From Amycolatopsis sp. GM8 (lineage in GTDB: Bacteria; Actinomycetota; Actinomycetes; Mycobacteriales; Pseudonocardiaceae): a stretch of DNA of 64,000 nucleotides. This document shows, piece by piece, positions 53,428 to 61,527 of the stretch. The position numbers were made by a program, and so were the translations under genes. The notes under the pieces were generated by a model. The model worked only from the letters and a program-made list of their open reading frames with translations. It was not told the DNA's origin and searched no databases. The first letter of the stretch is position 1; each line of letters begins with the position of its first letter. Location: NCBI RefSeq assembly GCF_021653975.1, contig NZ_JAJKFK010000008.1, positions 62,001 through 126,000 of the forward strand, in the 5' to 3' direction.

Positions 53428-53597
53428 CCGCGAGTCGTACCTTCAAGACGGCGAGTTCGACGCCCAAGACGGCGAGTCCTACGTTCCAGACGGCGAGTTC
53501 TACGTAATTGGCCGGTACCGTCCGTGCCGGAAACCTTGAGTGTCGAACTCTCGGTCGTGGATGTAGATCTCGCTGTCGTGGGTGTCGGACTCGCCCG
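53428..53597. repeat. 21-bp tandem repeats, four direct and three inverted
   Basis: The whole gap between convergent stop codons is a repeat array. Four 21-bp units at 53428, 53449, 53470 and 53491 share the core CGGCGAGTTC and a CCAAGA-like end. After a 23-base centre, three units at 53535, 53556 and 53577 carry the reverse complement (GTCGAACTC-type cores, with GTCGTGG joints). The result is a long imperfect inverted repeat that could fold into one hairpin and serve as a terminator. Confidence 0.8.
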
Positions 53598-53598
53598 G

Positions 53599-56211
53599 TC
53601 AGGTGAGCAGGCCGGTTTCCCGGGCGCGGGAAAGCGCTTCCGCGCGGTTGTGCACCCCCAGCTTCGCGTAGATCGTGACCGTCTGTTTCTTGATCGTGTT
53701 CACCGACACCGACAGCTGCCTGGCCGTTTCGGCGAGCGTGGCGTGGCGGGCGATCGCGGCGAGCACCTCGCGCTCGCGGTTGCTCAGCACCACGAGATTC
53801 CCGGTGACCCGGTAGACGTCGCCGCCGCGGGTGACCGCGCGGATCGTCTCCTCGCGCACCGGATTCCCCGTTTCCTCCGACAGGTGCGTGAGCACGTCGC
53901 CCGGCAGCGTCGCCAGCAGCCGTTCCAGCCTGTTCCGGTTGATCAGCCGCGCGGCGGTGAGGAAGTCCTGCGCCGCCTTGTCATCGGCACCCGTGGCCAG
54001 CGCGCTCGCCGCCTGCACCAGCAACAGTTCCGCGTGGTCCCGCACGGTCAGGCCCGGATCCCAGCGTGCCGTCGCCGCCACCTCGTGCGCTGTCTCGGGC
54101 TCGTCCGCGAGGTAGTAGAGCCGGGCCCGCAGGATCCGCAGCCGCGTGTCGGTGAGATCGAGGTCGTTGTCCTCCAGACACGCCATCGCCCGGTTCAACT
54201 GGCCCAGCGCGAGCAGGAGATCGATCCGGCACTGCGCCATCAGCTGCCGGGGCAGGCCCGGGTGGCCGAGCAGCTCGGGATGCTCGTGTTCGGCCCGGTT
54301 CAGCAGTTCCAAACCGGTTTCCGGCCGCTTACGCAACATCGCCAGCCGGATGCGGGTGAACACGACCATCGGCCACAGTTCGGTCGACTCCCACAGCGGG
54401 CGGGCCTCGCGCATGATCTCCGCGGTCAGGTCGAGCTCCAGCCGGTCCGTCGCGCGCAGCGCCGCCGTGATCTTGGCGGCACCGGAGGCCAGCTGGGCGG
54501 GCTGCCCCGAGCTCGCCTGGATGTTCCGGACGGCCGTGAGCCAGATGTCGCTGTCCTGCGCGTTGCCGAGATAGGCGTTGAGCAGCGCGAGCCGGGTGGC
54601 CGCGTCGACCTTGAGCCGGTGGCCCTGGTTGGTCTCGACGAGATCGTAGGCCTGCCGGGCGAGTGCGAGCGCCTCGTCGATCCGGCCGGCCATGTCCGCG
54701 GACAGCGAGCACTGGAGCCGGAGAGAGACGAGGTGGTGCGGGTGCGGCGTGCCGATGGCGTCGGCCTGGTCCGAGATCCGGCGCAGCAGACCTCGCAACA
54801 TGTCGAGGCTTTCGGTGAACTCCCCGTCGAGGCGCCGCCCGATCGCCGCGGCCGCTTGCAGCGACATGACCTCGGCAGGGGACATCCGGTCGTGGTTGCG
54901 GCCGAGCTCGGCCTGCCCGGCCTGGGCGTAGGCCCGCAGGAAACCCGCGTGCTTCGGGCCGGCCGGGGCGGCGTCCCAGCGGCGCGCGACGACTTCGGCG
55001 AGCGACAGCGCGGGGTAGCGTGCCTTGACGTTCTCCGGAACAGCGGAATAGCAGTACTCGACCTCGGCGGGCAGCTCGTCGGCGAGGCTCGTGCCGCGGC
55101 GCAGCCACACCCGGTTCAGCGTGGCCCAGTCCTCGCCGAGGCGCGCGTAGCGCATGGCCTGCGGCAGCTCGTCGGGGTCTCCACCGGTGACGGCGTCGCG
55201 GGCCAGCTCCTGATACACGGTTCGCCGCAGCTCCGGATACCGTTCCTTGCCGTGGTCGGACAGCAGCGCGCGGGCCGGTTCGAACACAGTCCAGTGGAAC
55301 TCCGACCCCGGCTTCGCCTTGGTCGCGAGCCCGGCGTCCTCCAGCACCCGCAACGCCCGGCCCGGGTCGCCGGGTGAGCGCAGCGCAGCCAGGATCAGCC
55401 GGCAGCTCCGCCAGGTCAGCACGTCCGGCAGGGCCAGCGCGGTGAGCACGGTTTCGCCCAGGTGCCGGCGGGCCTGCGGCAGGATGGCCGTGCGCAGATA
55501 GCAGGCGACCGCCGCCTGGCTGCCTTCCGCGTCGAGGCATTTGCGCAGCAGGCCCAGCCAGCCGTTGGCGGTCTTGCCGAGCGCGAGCGCGGTCTCCCGG
55601 TTGACCTCGTGCCCCCAAGCCGTTGTGTAGGCGGGGATCTCGGCCGGGGAGATGCGCAGCTCGGTGGCGCCGATGTAATGCGCGGCCGCGGGCCACCGGG
55701 CGATCGGTTCGACCAGCGCGTCCGCCCGCCAGGTCGAGAGGGCGACGTGCAGTTCCGGGTACGTTCGCACGGCTTCGACGAGCTCACCGACCACTTCGGA
55801 CGAGAGCTGCTCGGCGTCGTCGATCGCCAGGGTGATCAGGTCCGGCCGCGCGTGCACGGAATGCCCCTCGCGCGCGGCCGGGATCTCGGCCTCCAGTGCG
55901 GACCACGCCGGCACTCCCTTCCGCCGCAACGCTTCGAGGAACGACCGGACCGCGGTCTCGTCGGCGGATCCCCGCGCCCACAACACGATCCGGCCCGCGT
56001 CGCGGAGCCGGTGCGCCCATTGCCGCAGCAACGTCGTCTTGCCGAACCCCGGCGGGGCGTTGATCACCACGAGCGGGCGCGACGAGTCGAGCCTGCGTAG
56101 CAGGGTCAGTCGCCGTACGGTGTTCGTTCGCGGGCCGACATCGAATCGCAACAGCCGCAACCAGGCTTGGTCGTCGGCGTGTGGTCTGCTCTTGGTCTGG
56201 CCAGTGAACAT
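53599..56211 (-). CDS. Large ATP-binding LuxR family regulator (LAL/MalT-like)
   Basis: The protein has 870 residues. The P-loop INAPPGFGKTTLLRQW (~50-65) and Walker B LITLAIDDAEQ mark a STAND ATPase at the N-terminus. A long helical, TPR-like middle region follows (~350-790), then a LuxR helix-turn-helix LSNREREVLAAIARHATLAETARQLSVSVNTIKKQTVTIYAKLGVHNRAEALSRARETGLL (~808-868). Such proteins activate promoters on binding a small effector and ATP. ATG 56211 begins the domain; upstream in-frame codons lie in repeat DNA. Its closeness to the polymer operon makes it a candidate activator. Confidence 0.88.
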   Translation of the reverse strand: MFTGQTKSRPHADDQAWLRLLRFDVGPRTNTVRRLTLLRRLDSSRPLVVINAPPGFGKTTLLRQWAHRLRDAGRIVLWARGSADETAVRSFLEALRRKGVPAWSALEAEIPAAREGHSVHARPDLITLAIDDAEQLSSEVVGELVEAVRTYPELHVALSTWRADALVEPIARWPAAAHYIGATELRISPAEIPAYTTAWGHEVNRETALALGKTANGWLGLLRKCLDAEGSQAAVACYLRTAILPQARRHLGETVLTALALPDVLTWRSCRLILAALRSPGDPGRALRVLEDAGLATKAKPGSEFHWTVFEPARALLSDHGKERYPELRRTVYQELARDAVTGGDPDELPQAMRYARLGEDWATLNRVWLRRGTSLADELPAEVEYCYSAVPENVKARYPALSLAEVVARRWDAAPAGPKHAGFLRAYAQAGQAELGRNHDRMSPAEVMSLQAAAAIGRRLDGEFTESLDMLRGLLRRISDQADAIGTPHPHHLVSLRLQCSLSADMAGRIDEALALARQAYDLVETNQGHRLKVDAATRLALLNAYLGNAQDSDIWLTAVRNIQASSGQPAQLASGAAKITAALRATDRLELDLTAEIMREARPLWESTELWPMVVFTRIRLAMLRKRPETGLELLNRAEHEHPELLGHPGLPRQLMAQCRIDLLLALGQLNRAMACLEDNDLDLTDTRLRILRARLYYLADEPETAHEVAATARWDPGLTVRDHAELLLVQAASALATGADDKAAQDFLTAARLINRNRLERLLATLPGDVLTHLSEETGNPVREETIRAVTRGGDVYRVTGNLVVLSNREREVLAAIARHATLAETARQLSVSVNTIKKQTVTIYAKLGVHNRAEALSRARETGLLT

Positions 56212-57018
56212 GTTTGCCCTTAGCTGAGGGGAAAGCGACGGTCGTCCGCGATCGCGGGCCGATGGCTGCACCGGCCGCCTCGGCGAGGGGTCACCGTATC
56301 GATCCACCGCGCCGTCGAGCCGTGCGGAACATGCGGTTTCATCATCGTCTTGGTCCGGCGGATGGTCCGCGCCGCACAATGGCCCACCGAATGGTCCGCA
56401 GGCCGGTACTGGTCCGCGCGATGGTCCGCCATTATTCGGTGTGTCGCCGCGGGCACCATTTTTCGCGCATGACGCGGAGCGTGACGAACCGCTGGTCGAA
56501 GGTGAAATCTCGCGCGATTCGGCGCGTGTGTCGTCATTAATTGAAAGCGCTTTCTCGTGCTGCCGGGCCAGGATCCCCCACCTCGTGGGCCTGAAGCATC
56601 TTCACGTCCGGATGCTACTCACAGTTTGAGCTGCTTCCTGTTTGGGTGATATATGCCCGTTTGGTGACACGTAATGGGTGACCTTTCTCAGGGGTCGAGC
56701 CGCGTTGGTCTCACTCAATAGTGGCATCGCCTGCTCCGATCGAGGGCCGGTCGATCACGCCACGCGGAATGGGCGTTCGTCGTTATGCTGCGCGTCATTC
56801 GGTACTTACCGAGCACGGGTGGCCGGTCTGTGTCGCCGCCATTCCCGATGAACGGAACTCGCGGAAGCGCGTGTCGCTCGCCCCGAAAATGGCGTGCGGC
56901 CGTATCGGCCCCCGCCGCGTGCTCTGCTGCCGAAGACGACGAGGCGAAATCCCTGGTGAAGCGAAGAACTACGACGCTCGCGCGAAGCGAGCTCCGGGTC
57001 GAGGTTGAGAGTGGGAGA
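56212..57018. other. Gene-poor upstream region of the LuxR and sigma genes
   Basis: The 807-base gap between the divergent LuxR and ECF sigma genes has no credible gene; open frames are short and compositionally odd. It contains the TGGTCCGC iterons (56351-56437), and the perfect 12-bp palindrome GAAAGCGCTTTC (56543-56554) that resembles LacI-family operators. An AT-rich stretch around 56635-56680 (TTGAGC, GATATATG) is a promoter-like zone for the rightward genes. Confidence 0.45.
56351..56437. repeat. Three 29/30-bp tandem units with paired TGGTCCGC half-sites
   Basis: TGGTCCGC or a one- to two-base variant begins at 56351, 56363, 56380, 56392, 56410 and 56422. Starts within each pair are 12 bases apart and pairs repeat at 29 and 30 bases, so this is a threefold repeat of two half-sites. 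It lies 140-230 bases before the LuxR start codon, a typical place for an iterated activator binding site. The second unit's first half-site (TGGCCCAC) is the most diverged. Confidence 0.6.
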
Positions 57019-57549
57019 ATGGTGGCGTTTGCCGACTTCTACCGGCAGTACTACCCGCAGGTGCGCGGGCTGGCGGCCGGGCTGGCGCGGGATCCGGAAG
57101 CGGCCGAGGACCTCGTGTCCGAGGTTTTCGTGCGCATCCTGGAGAAGGTGCGAGCGCGGGAGTGGTCCGCCGGCAAGGATGTGCGGACCCAGATCCAGCG
57201 CATGACGCACAACACGTACTACCAGAACCACCGGCGCGACGGGCGGGTTCAGCTGGTTCCCGACCTCCCGGACGGCGAGAGCGTGCTGGAAGGGATCGGC
57301 GCGGTGCTGGAGCGCGAGGACAGGCTGGACTGTGTGGAGCGCGCGTTCTTGACGCTCTCCCAGCGGTACCGCACGGCACTGTGGCTGAAGTACGTGGCGG
57401 GCTGGAGCAACGAGGAAGTGGGGAACCAGTTGAGCGTGGCCACCGGCACCGCGGCGGTGGTGGCGTTCCGGGCGCGTGAGCGGTTCCAGCAGGAGTACCG
57501 GAGGCTGCTCGCCGTCACGCCGGATCTCGTCGCTAGCGGGCGGAACTGA
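57019..57549 (+). CDS. ECF-family RNA polymerase sigma factor
   Basis: The protein has 176 residues. Region 2 is FADFYRQYYPQVRGLAAGLARDPEAAEDLVSEVFVRILEKV (~4-43), then an atypical segment with DVRTQIQRMTHNTYYQNHRRD. Region 4 is FLTLSQRYRTALWLKYVAGWSNEEVGNQLSVATGTAAVVAFRARERFQQEY (~112-162). No anti-sigma gene follows; the next gene, 265 bases on, is a GH16 hydrolase. The frame is open upstream to 56785; ATG 57019 is chosen as the fold starts there, but a GTG at 56956 is possible. It could direct part of the surface locus. Confidence 0.83.
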   Translation: MVAFADFYRQYYPQVRGLAAGLARDPEAAEDLVSEVFVRILEKVRAREWSAGKDVRTQIQRMTHNTYYQNHRRDGRVQLVPDLPDGESVLEGIGAVLEREDRLDCVERAFLTLSQRYRTALWLKYVAGWSNEEVGNQLSVATGTAAVVAFRARERFQQEYRRLLAVTPDLVASGRN

Positions 57550-57743
57550 GCTATTACAGCGAACGGGAAATCAGCCACCATCAGTTGATCATGGTCGGCC
57601 GGCTTGACTCCGGATCCCCGGCGGCCCAATGATTTCCGTGACCGGCGGGTATCTCCCGGGCCGCGATCACTTCCGAACCCGCCGCGCGAAGCGGTGTTCA
57701 TGAGGGCGCATTTCCCGAGTGCGCACTCTCCCGGTGGGGGGAG

Positions 57744-57783
57744 CGCGAGCCGGGCCCCGAAGCCCCGACGGGCCCGGCTCGCG
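57744..57783 (+). terminator. GC-rich hairpin terminator
   Basis: A perfect 14-bp stem (CGCGAGCCGGGCCC at 57744-57757, complement at 57770-57783) closes a 12-base loop, followed by TTCCTC. It stands between the sigma gene and GH16 gene, 32 bases before the latter's ATG. The arm sequence is the same as in the hairpin at 38643-38677. Confidence 0.7.
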
Positions 57784-57814
57784 TTCCTCACCGCCACCAC
57801 AGGACAGGAGAAGC

Positions 57815-58675
57815 ATGCCCCGGCTCTTCAGGTTGTCGCTCCTCGTCATGGTCGTGGTGGTGGGCGTCGCGGGCATCGTCGTCGCGTTGGTGCTGCCCGG
57901 CTCGGACGAGGAATTCGGCGGGCGAAGGCTGGTCTGGTCCGACGAGTTCTCGGAGAGCGCATTGGACAGAGCAAAGTGGACAGTCGTGGATCGTTCGACG
58001 CTCGGCGACGGGAATGACGAACTGGCCTGCCTGATGGACCGCCCGCAGAACCTGAACGTGAGTGGCGGGCAGCTGCATCTCGTGGCCAGGAAGGAGCCGG
58101 TGCCAGTCCGATGTGGACAGGACGACAGCAGGTTTCCCGGTGGCCGGGAGTACACCTCCGCGTACCTGACCACGAAGGGACTGGCGAACTTCACCCACGG
58201 TGCGTTCGTGATGCGCGCCCGGCTGCCCACCGCGCCGGGTGTGTCCAAGGGTTTGTGGCCGGCGTTCTGGCTCCGCGCGGCGGGAGGCGGCCCGGGGGAA
58301 CTGGACGTGTTCGAGGGGATCGGCAGCGGGCCGGACGAGGGCGAGTGGAACAAGGTGCACCAGACGGTCCACTTCGATTACGTGCCGACGTATCCGAAAC
58401 AGACGACCGCGGCCGTGACCCCACGCGGAATCCCGTCCGACGGGATGCACACGTACGCGTTCGTCTGGGAACCGGACGAGATCCGGTGGTACATCGACGG
58501 AACGCTGACCTACGAAAGGTCCGCGAAGGCCGTGCCCTGGCTCGGGAAGATCCTGAACCAGCCCTACCAGCTGCGGATCAACCTGGCCGTCGGCGGGAAG
58601 TGGCCCGGCGATCCCGGCCCGGCCACCGCGTTTCCCGCCGGCTACGACATCGACTTCGTGCGCGTCTACCAGTAA
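57815..58675 (+). CDS. Glycoside hydrolase family 16 enzyme, membrane-anchored or secreted
   Basis: The protein has 286 residues. An N-terminal hydrophobic segment (RLFRLSLLVMVVVVGVAGIVVALVLPG, ~3-29) is a signal anchor. The jelly-roll catalytic domain begins LVWSDEFSESALDRAKWTV, and GGGPGELDVFEGIGS (~163-177) holds the catalytic pattern E-L-D-V-F-E (nucleophile and acid/base Glu). WEPDEIRWYIDGTLTYE and INLAVGGKWPG complete the fold. GH16 enzymes are endo-beta-glucanases, galactanases or transglycosylases. Next to polymer genes it may trim or release the exopolysaccharide. ATG follows AGGAGAAGC. Confidence 0.9.
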   Translation: MPRLFRLSLLVMVVVVGVAGIVVALVLPGSDEEFGGRRLVWSDEFSESALDRAKWTVVDRSTLGDGNDELACLMDRPQNLNVSGGQLHLVARKEPVPVRCGQDDSRFPGGREYTSAYLTTKGLANFTHGAFVMRARLPTAPGVSKGLWPAFWLRAAGGGPGELDVFEGIGSGPDEGEWNKVHQTVHFDYVPTYPKQTTAAVTPRGIPSDGMHTYAFVWEPDEIRWYIDGTLTYERSAKAVPWLGKILNQPYQLRINLAVGGKWPGDPGPATAFPAGYDIDFVRVYQ

Positions 58676-58708
58676 CGGCGCGGACGACGGGAAGAAAGGA
58701 ACAGATCA

Positions 58709-59305
58709 ATGGTTCAACGCTGGACATCCCGATTGCTGATCGGCACGGTGCTCGTGTCCGGGGCGATCGCGGCCGGCGCGGGCAGTGCCGGCGCGGCACC
58801 GATCGTCGAGATCACCACGCCGGTGCTCGGCATCTCGGTCCTGCCGCCGCAACCGCCGGACGACACCCCGCCGGCGCCTGACGTGCCGCCGGTCGATCCG
58901 GACGGGCCCGGTGCGGGTGACGTCGTGCCCCAGCTGAACGTGGGGGAGGAGTTCGCCTGGCCGAACGGCCTGACGATGTCCGTCACCGCGATCCGGGGCG
59001 AGCTGCCGCTCGAACCGCACGATCAGGTCGGCTTCACCCGCGAGGTGTCGGTCGACCTACGGCTGACCAACACCGGGGACACCGAGCTGCGGGGCGGCCC
59101 GTACGCGCTGACCCTGACCAGTGATCTCGGCGAGACCACGCCCACCGGTCCGGCCTCGGGCATGATCACGGTGCCACCGCACCAGAGTGTCGAGTGGTCG
59201 CAGCACTTCCTGCTCACCGCGGATGCGCTGAGCGACCTGGACGTGCAGGTCATCGACCAGTCCATTCCGGACGGTCCCACCGCCGTCTTCCGCGGCACGG
59301 CGTGA
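58709..59305 (+). CDS. Secreted DUF4352-like protein (paralog)
   Basis: The protein has 198 residues with a signal peptide (SRLLIGTVLVSGAIAAGAGSAGAAP) and a proline-rich linker ending PPVDPDGPG. Its C-terminal beta domain shares VGEEFAWPNGLTMSVTAI and RGGPYALTLTSDLGETTPTGPASG with the protein at 31854 (VGDDYDWDNGLTMTVTDV, SSGPYQFAVSSDLGDAAPVG), so the two are clear paralogs. It lies 33 bases after the GH16 stop with GAAAGGA upstream and probably functions on the cell surface beside the glycopolymer. Exact role unknown. Confidence 0.8.
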   Translation: MVQRWTSRLLIGTVLVSGAIAAGAGSAGAAPIVEITTPVLGISVLPPQPPDDTPPAPDVPPVDPDGPGAGDVVPQLNVGEEFAWPNGLTMSVTAIRGELPLEPHDQVGFTREVSVDLRLTNTGDTELRGGPYALTLTSDLGETTPTGPASGMITVPPHQSVEWSQHFLLTADALSDLDVQVIDQSIPDGPTAVFRGTA

Positions 59306-59349
59306 TCCCTTCCCGGTTCCCACCCCACCCCGCCGATGATTGGAATCGA

Positions 59350-60282
59350 ATGTCGAGCGTCACCACGGACCGGCCCTCGGTCAGCGTCATCATCCCGACC
59401 CGCGATCGTCCGCACCTACTGCAGCGGGCCGTGGATTCGGTGCTGCGTCAGGACTATCAGGGCAGCGTCGAGTGTCTCGTGGTGTTCGACCAGACCCGGA
59501 TCCAGCACATCGAATGGCCGGTGCGCACGCCGAACCGCTGGGTGCGGGCCGTGCGGAACACCCGGACGCCGGGGCTCGCGGGTGCGCGGAACACCGGCTA
59601 TCTCGCGGCGAGCGGTGAGCTCCTGGGCAACTGCGACGATGACGACGAGTGGTTTCCGCACAAGATCTCGGCCCAGGTCAGGCTGCTCACCGAGAATGCC
59701 ACGGCGAGTGTCGTGTCCTCCGGTGTCCTGATCAGCTACGGTGATCGCGACATCCCGCGCCCGGCCCCCGGCGCGCCGCTCGATTTCGCCGACTTCATCC
59801 GGCACCGCCATCCCGAGATCCACCCGTCGACCTTCCTCACCCGGCGCACCGTGCTCGAGGACGGCATCGGCCTGGTCGACGAGGAGATCCCGGCGAGCTA
59901 CGCCGAGGACTACGAATGGTTGCTGCGCGCTGCGCGGGTCGGCCCGGTGCATGCCGTGCCGGCGCCACTCGTCCGCGTGCACTGGCACGCGGAGTCGTAC
60001 TTCAGCACCAAATGGCAGAAGATCCACGACGCGCTCACCTGGCTGCTCGACGCCGTCCCGGAGTTCGACCGGGATCCCTTGGGCAAGGGGCGGATCGAAG
60101 GGCAGATAGCGTTTTCCGCGGCGGCACTGGGAAAGCGCCAGGACGCGCTGGCCTGGCTGGCCAAGGCGTTGCGGCACAACCCCGGTGGCCGTCAGGCCTG
60201 GGCGTCGCTGTTGCTGCTGACCGGGCTGGCCACGCCGGAGCGCGTGCTGGCGCTCGGACACCGGTTCGGCAGGGGAATCTGA
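59350..60282 (+). CDS. GT2 family glycosyltransferase
   Basis: The protein has 310 residues. VSVIIPTRDRPHLLQRAVDSVLRQDYQGSVECLVVFD (~11-47) and LAGARNTGYLAASGELLGNCDDDDEWFPHKI (~75-105, DxD within CDDDDEW) define a GT-A family 2 enzyme; EDYEWLLRAARVG is the acceptor-side block. The last ~80 residues form a helical extension. ATG 59350 starts the fold; a GTG at 59302, overlapping the preceding stop (GTGA), would add 16 residues and match the coupling style of this operon. It adds one sugar of the repeat unit. Confidence 0.88.
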   Translation: MSSVTTDRPSVSVIIPTRDRPHLLQRAVDSVLRQDYQGSVECLVVFDQTRIQHIEWPVRTPNRWVRAVRNTRTPGLAGARNTGYLAASGELLGNCDDDDEWFPHKISAQVRLLTENATASVVSSGVLISYGDRDIPRPAPGAPLDFADFIRHRHPEIHPSTFLTRRTVLEDGIGLVDEEIPASYAEDYEWLLRAARVGPVHAVPAPLVRVHWHAESYFSTKWQKIHDALTWLLDAVPEFDRDPLGKGRIEGQIAFSAAALGKRQDALAWLAKALRHNPGGRQAWASLLLLTGLATPERVLALGHRFGRGI

Positions 60283-60288
60283 CCGCGT

Positions 60289-61527
60289 ATGCAGTCCACA
60301 ATGGACATCGACCTACGGGCGCCGGTGCTCCCGCTCTGGCCGGTATGCCTCCCGCTCGCCGGCTATCCGCTGTTCTGGGCCACTGGATTCGGCTACCTGG
60401 CGTTCGCCCTGTGCGCGGTCCCGATGTGCGTGCTGCTGGCGGTCCGGGGCGACGTCCGGATGCCGGCGGGTTTCGCGCTGTGGCTGCTGTTCGTGGCCTG
60501 GGTGGTGTTGTCGGCCATCGAACTCGACAGTGGGTTGCGGCTCGTCGGCTTCGTGTTCCGGCTCAGCGGCTATCTCGCCGCGGCGGTGATCTTCCTTTAT
60601 GTCTACAACCTGCCCAGGTCCGAAATGGACCACGTGCTCGCCGCGCTGTGTGCGTTCTTCGCGGTGGCCGTCTGCGGCGGCTGGCTCGGCCTCCTTTTCC
60701 CCGACGGCAAGCTGAACACCCCGTTGTCCGCCCTGATGCCGTCGACGCTGACGTCGAACTCCTATGTGGACGCGCTTGTCCGGCCCGCCTTCGCGGAGGT
60801 GCACCAGCCTTGGGGCGCGCCGGCCCCGTTCCGGCGCCCGAGCGCTCCCTTCACCTACACCAACGGCTGGGGCTGTTCGGTGGCGCTGCTCGTCCCGTGC
60901 GTGCTGGCCTACGCCGCCACCCACCGGGGCCGGGCCCGCGCGATCGCGCTCGTCCTGCTCGCGGCGGCGGTCCCGCCCGCCGTCGCGACGCTCAACCGCG
61001 GCATGTTCATCGGCCTGGGAGTGGGGCTCGGCTACGCGGCTCTCCGCCTGGCGATGCGGGCACGCTGGCGCACCCTCGCCCGTCTCGTCGCGGTCGCCGG
61101 GGTCGCCGTGGCGTTCGTGCTCGCCTCCGGTACCGCCGCTCGCCTCACCGAACGTGTGACCTACAGCGAGACCAACGAGAACAGGTCCGCCCTGTACCAG
61201 GAAGCGTTCCGGGGCGCGGTGACCTCGCCGGTGTTCGGGCACGGTGCGCCGCGTCCGTCGGCCGTGCTGGACATCTCGGTCGGCACCCAAGGCCAGATCT
61301 GGAACGTGTTGTTCTGCTACGGCTTTCCTGGGCTGGTGTTCTTCGCGAGCTGGTTCGTCTGGGTCGCGTGGGTGAGCCGGCGCTGGCGGCACCTGAGCGA
61401 CCTGTGGCTGCACACCTGTCTCGTCGTCGGCGCGGTCTCGATCTGGTACTACGGCTACGACGGCCCGCAGTTGCAGGTGGTGCTGACGGTCGCGGCCATC
61501 GTGCTGGCCCGGGTGCGGCCGCGGTGA
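60289..61527 (+). CDS. O-antigen ligase/polymerase (Wzy-like) membrane protein
   Basis: The protein has 412 residues with about ten to twelve hydrophobic helices. A large external loop (~150-200: LMPSTLTSNSYVDALVRPAFAEVHQPWGAPAPFRRPSAPF) precedes TYTNGWGCSVALLVP. LNRGMFIGLGVGLGYAALR (Arg near the membrane) and SPVFGHGAPRPS (~305-316) are typical of the Wzy_C/RfaL family that joins lipid-linked repeat units or ligates the chain. ATG 60289 follows the GT2 stop by six bases and its stop overlaps the Wzx start (GTGA), so the genes are coupled. Confidence 0.85.
   Translation: MQSTMDIDLRAPVLPLWPVCLPLAGYPLFWATGFGYLAFALCAVPMCVLLAVRGDVRMPAGFALWLLFVAWVVLSAIELDSGLRLVGFVFRLSGYLAAAVIFLYVYNLPRSEMDHVLAALCAFFAVAVCGGWLGLLFPDGKLNTPLSALMPSTLTSNSYVDALVRPAFAEVHQPWGAPAPFRRPSAPFTYTNGWGCSVALLVPCVLAYAATHRGRARAIALVLLAAAVPPAVATLNRGMFIGLGVGLGYAALRLAMRARWRTLARLVAVAGVAVAFVLASGTAARLTERVTYSETNENRSALYQEAFRGAVTSPVFGHGAPRPSAVLDISVGTQGQIWNVLFCYGFPGLVFFASWFVWVAWVSRRWRHLSDLWLHTCLVVGAVSIWYYGYDGPQLQVVLTVAAIVLARVRPR

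Noticed and set aside
53428-53597. CRISPR array
   Set aside because: The 21-bp units are contiguous without unique spacers, switch orientation midway and have no cas genes nearby.
56214-56540. Short coding frames on both strands upstream of the LuxR gene
   Set aside because: They overlie the TGGTCCGC iterons, show unusual His/Arg/Met composition and no family similarity or ribosome site.
56785-57018. 78-residue N-terminal extension of the ECF sigma factor
   Set aside because: The extension resembles no sigma sequence and the fold starts at the internal ATG; a short GTG-initiated extension remains possible.
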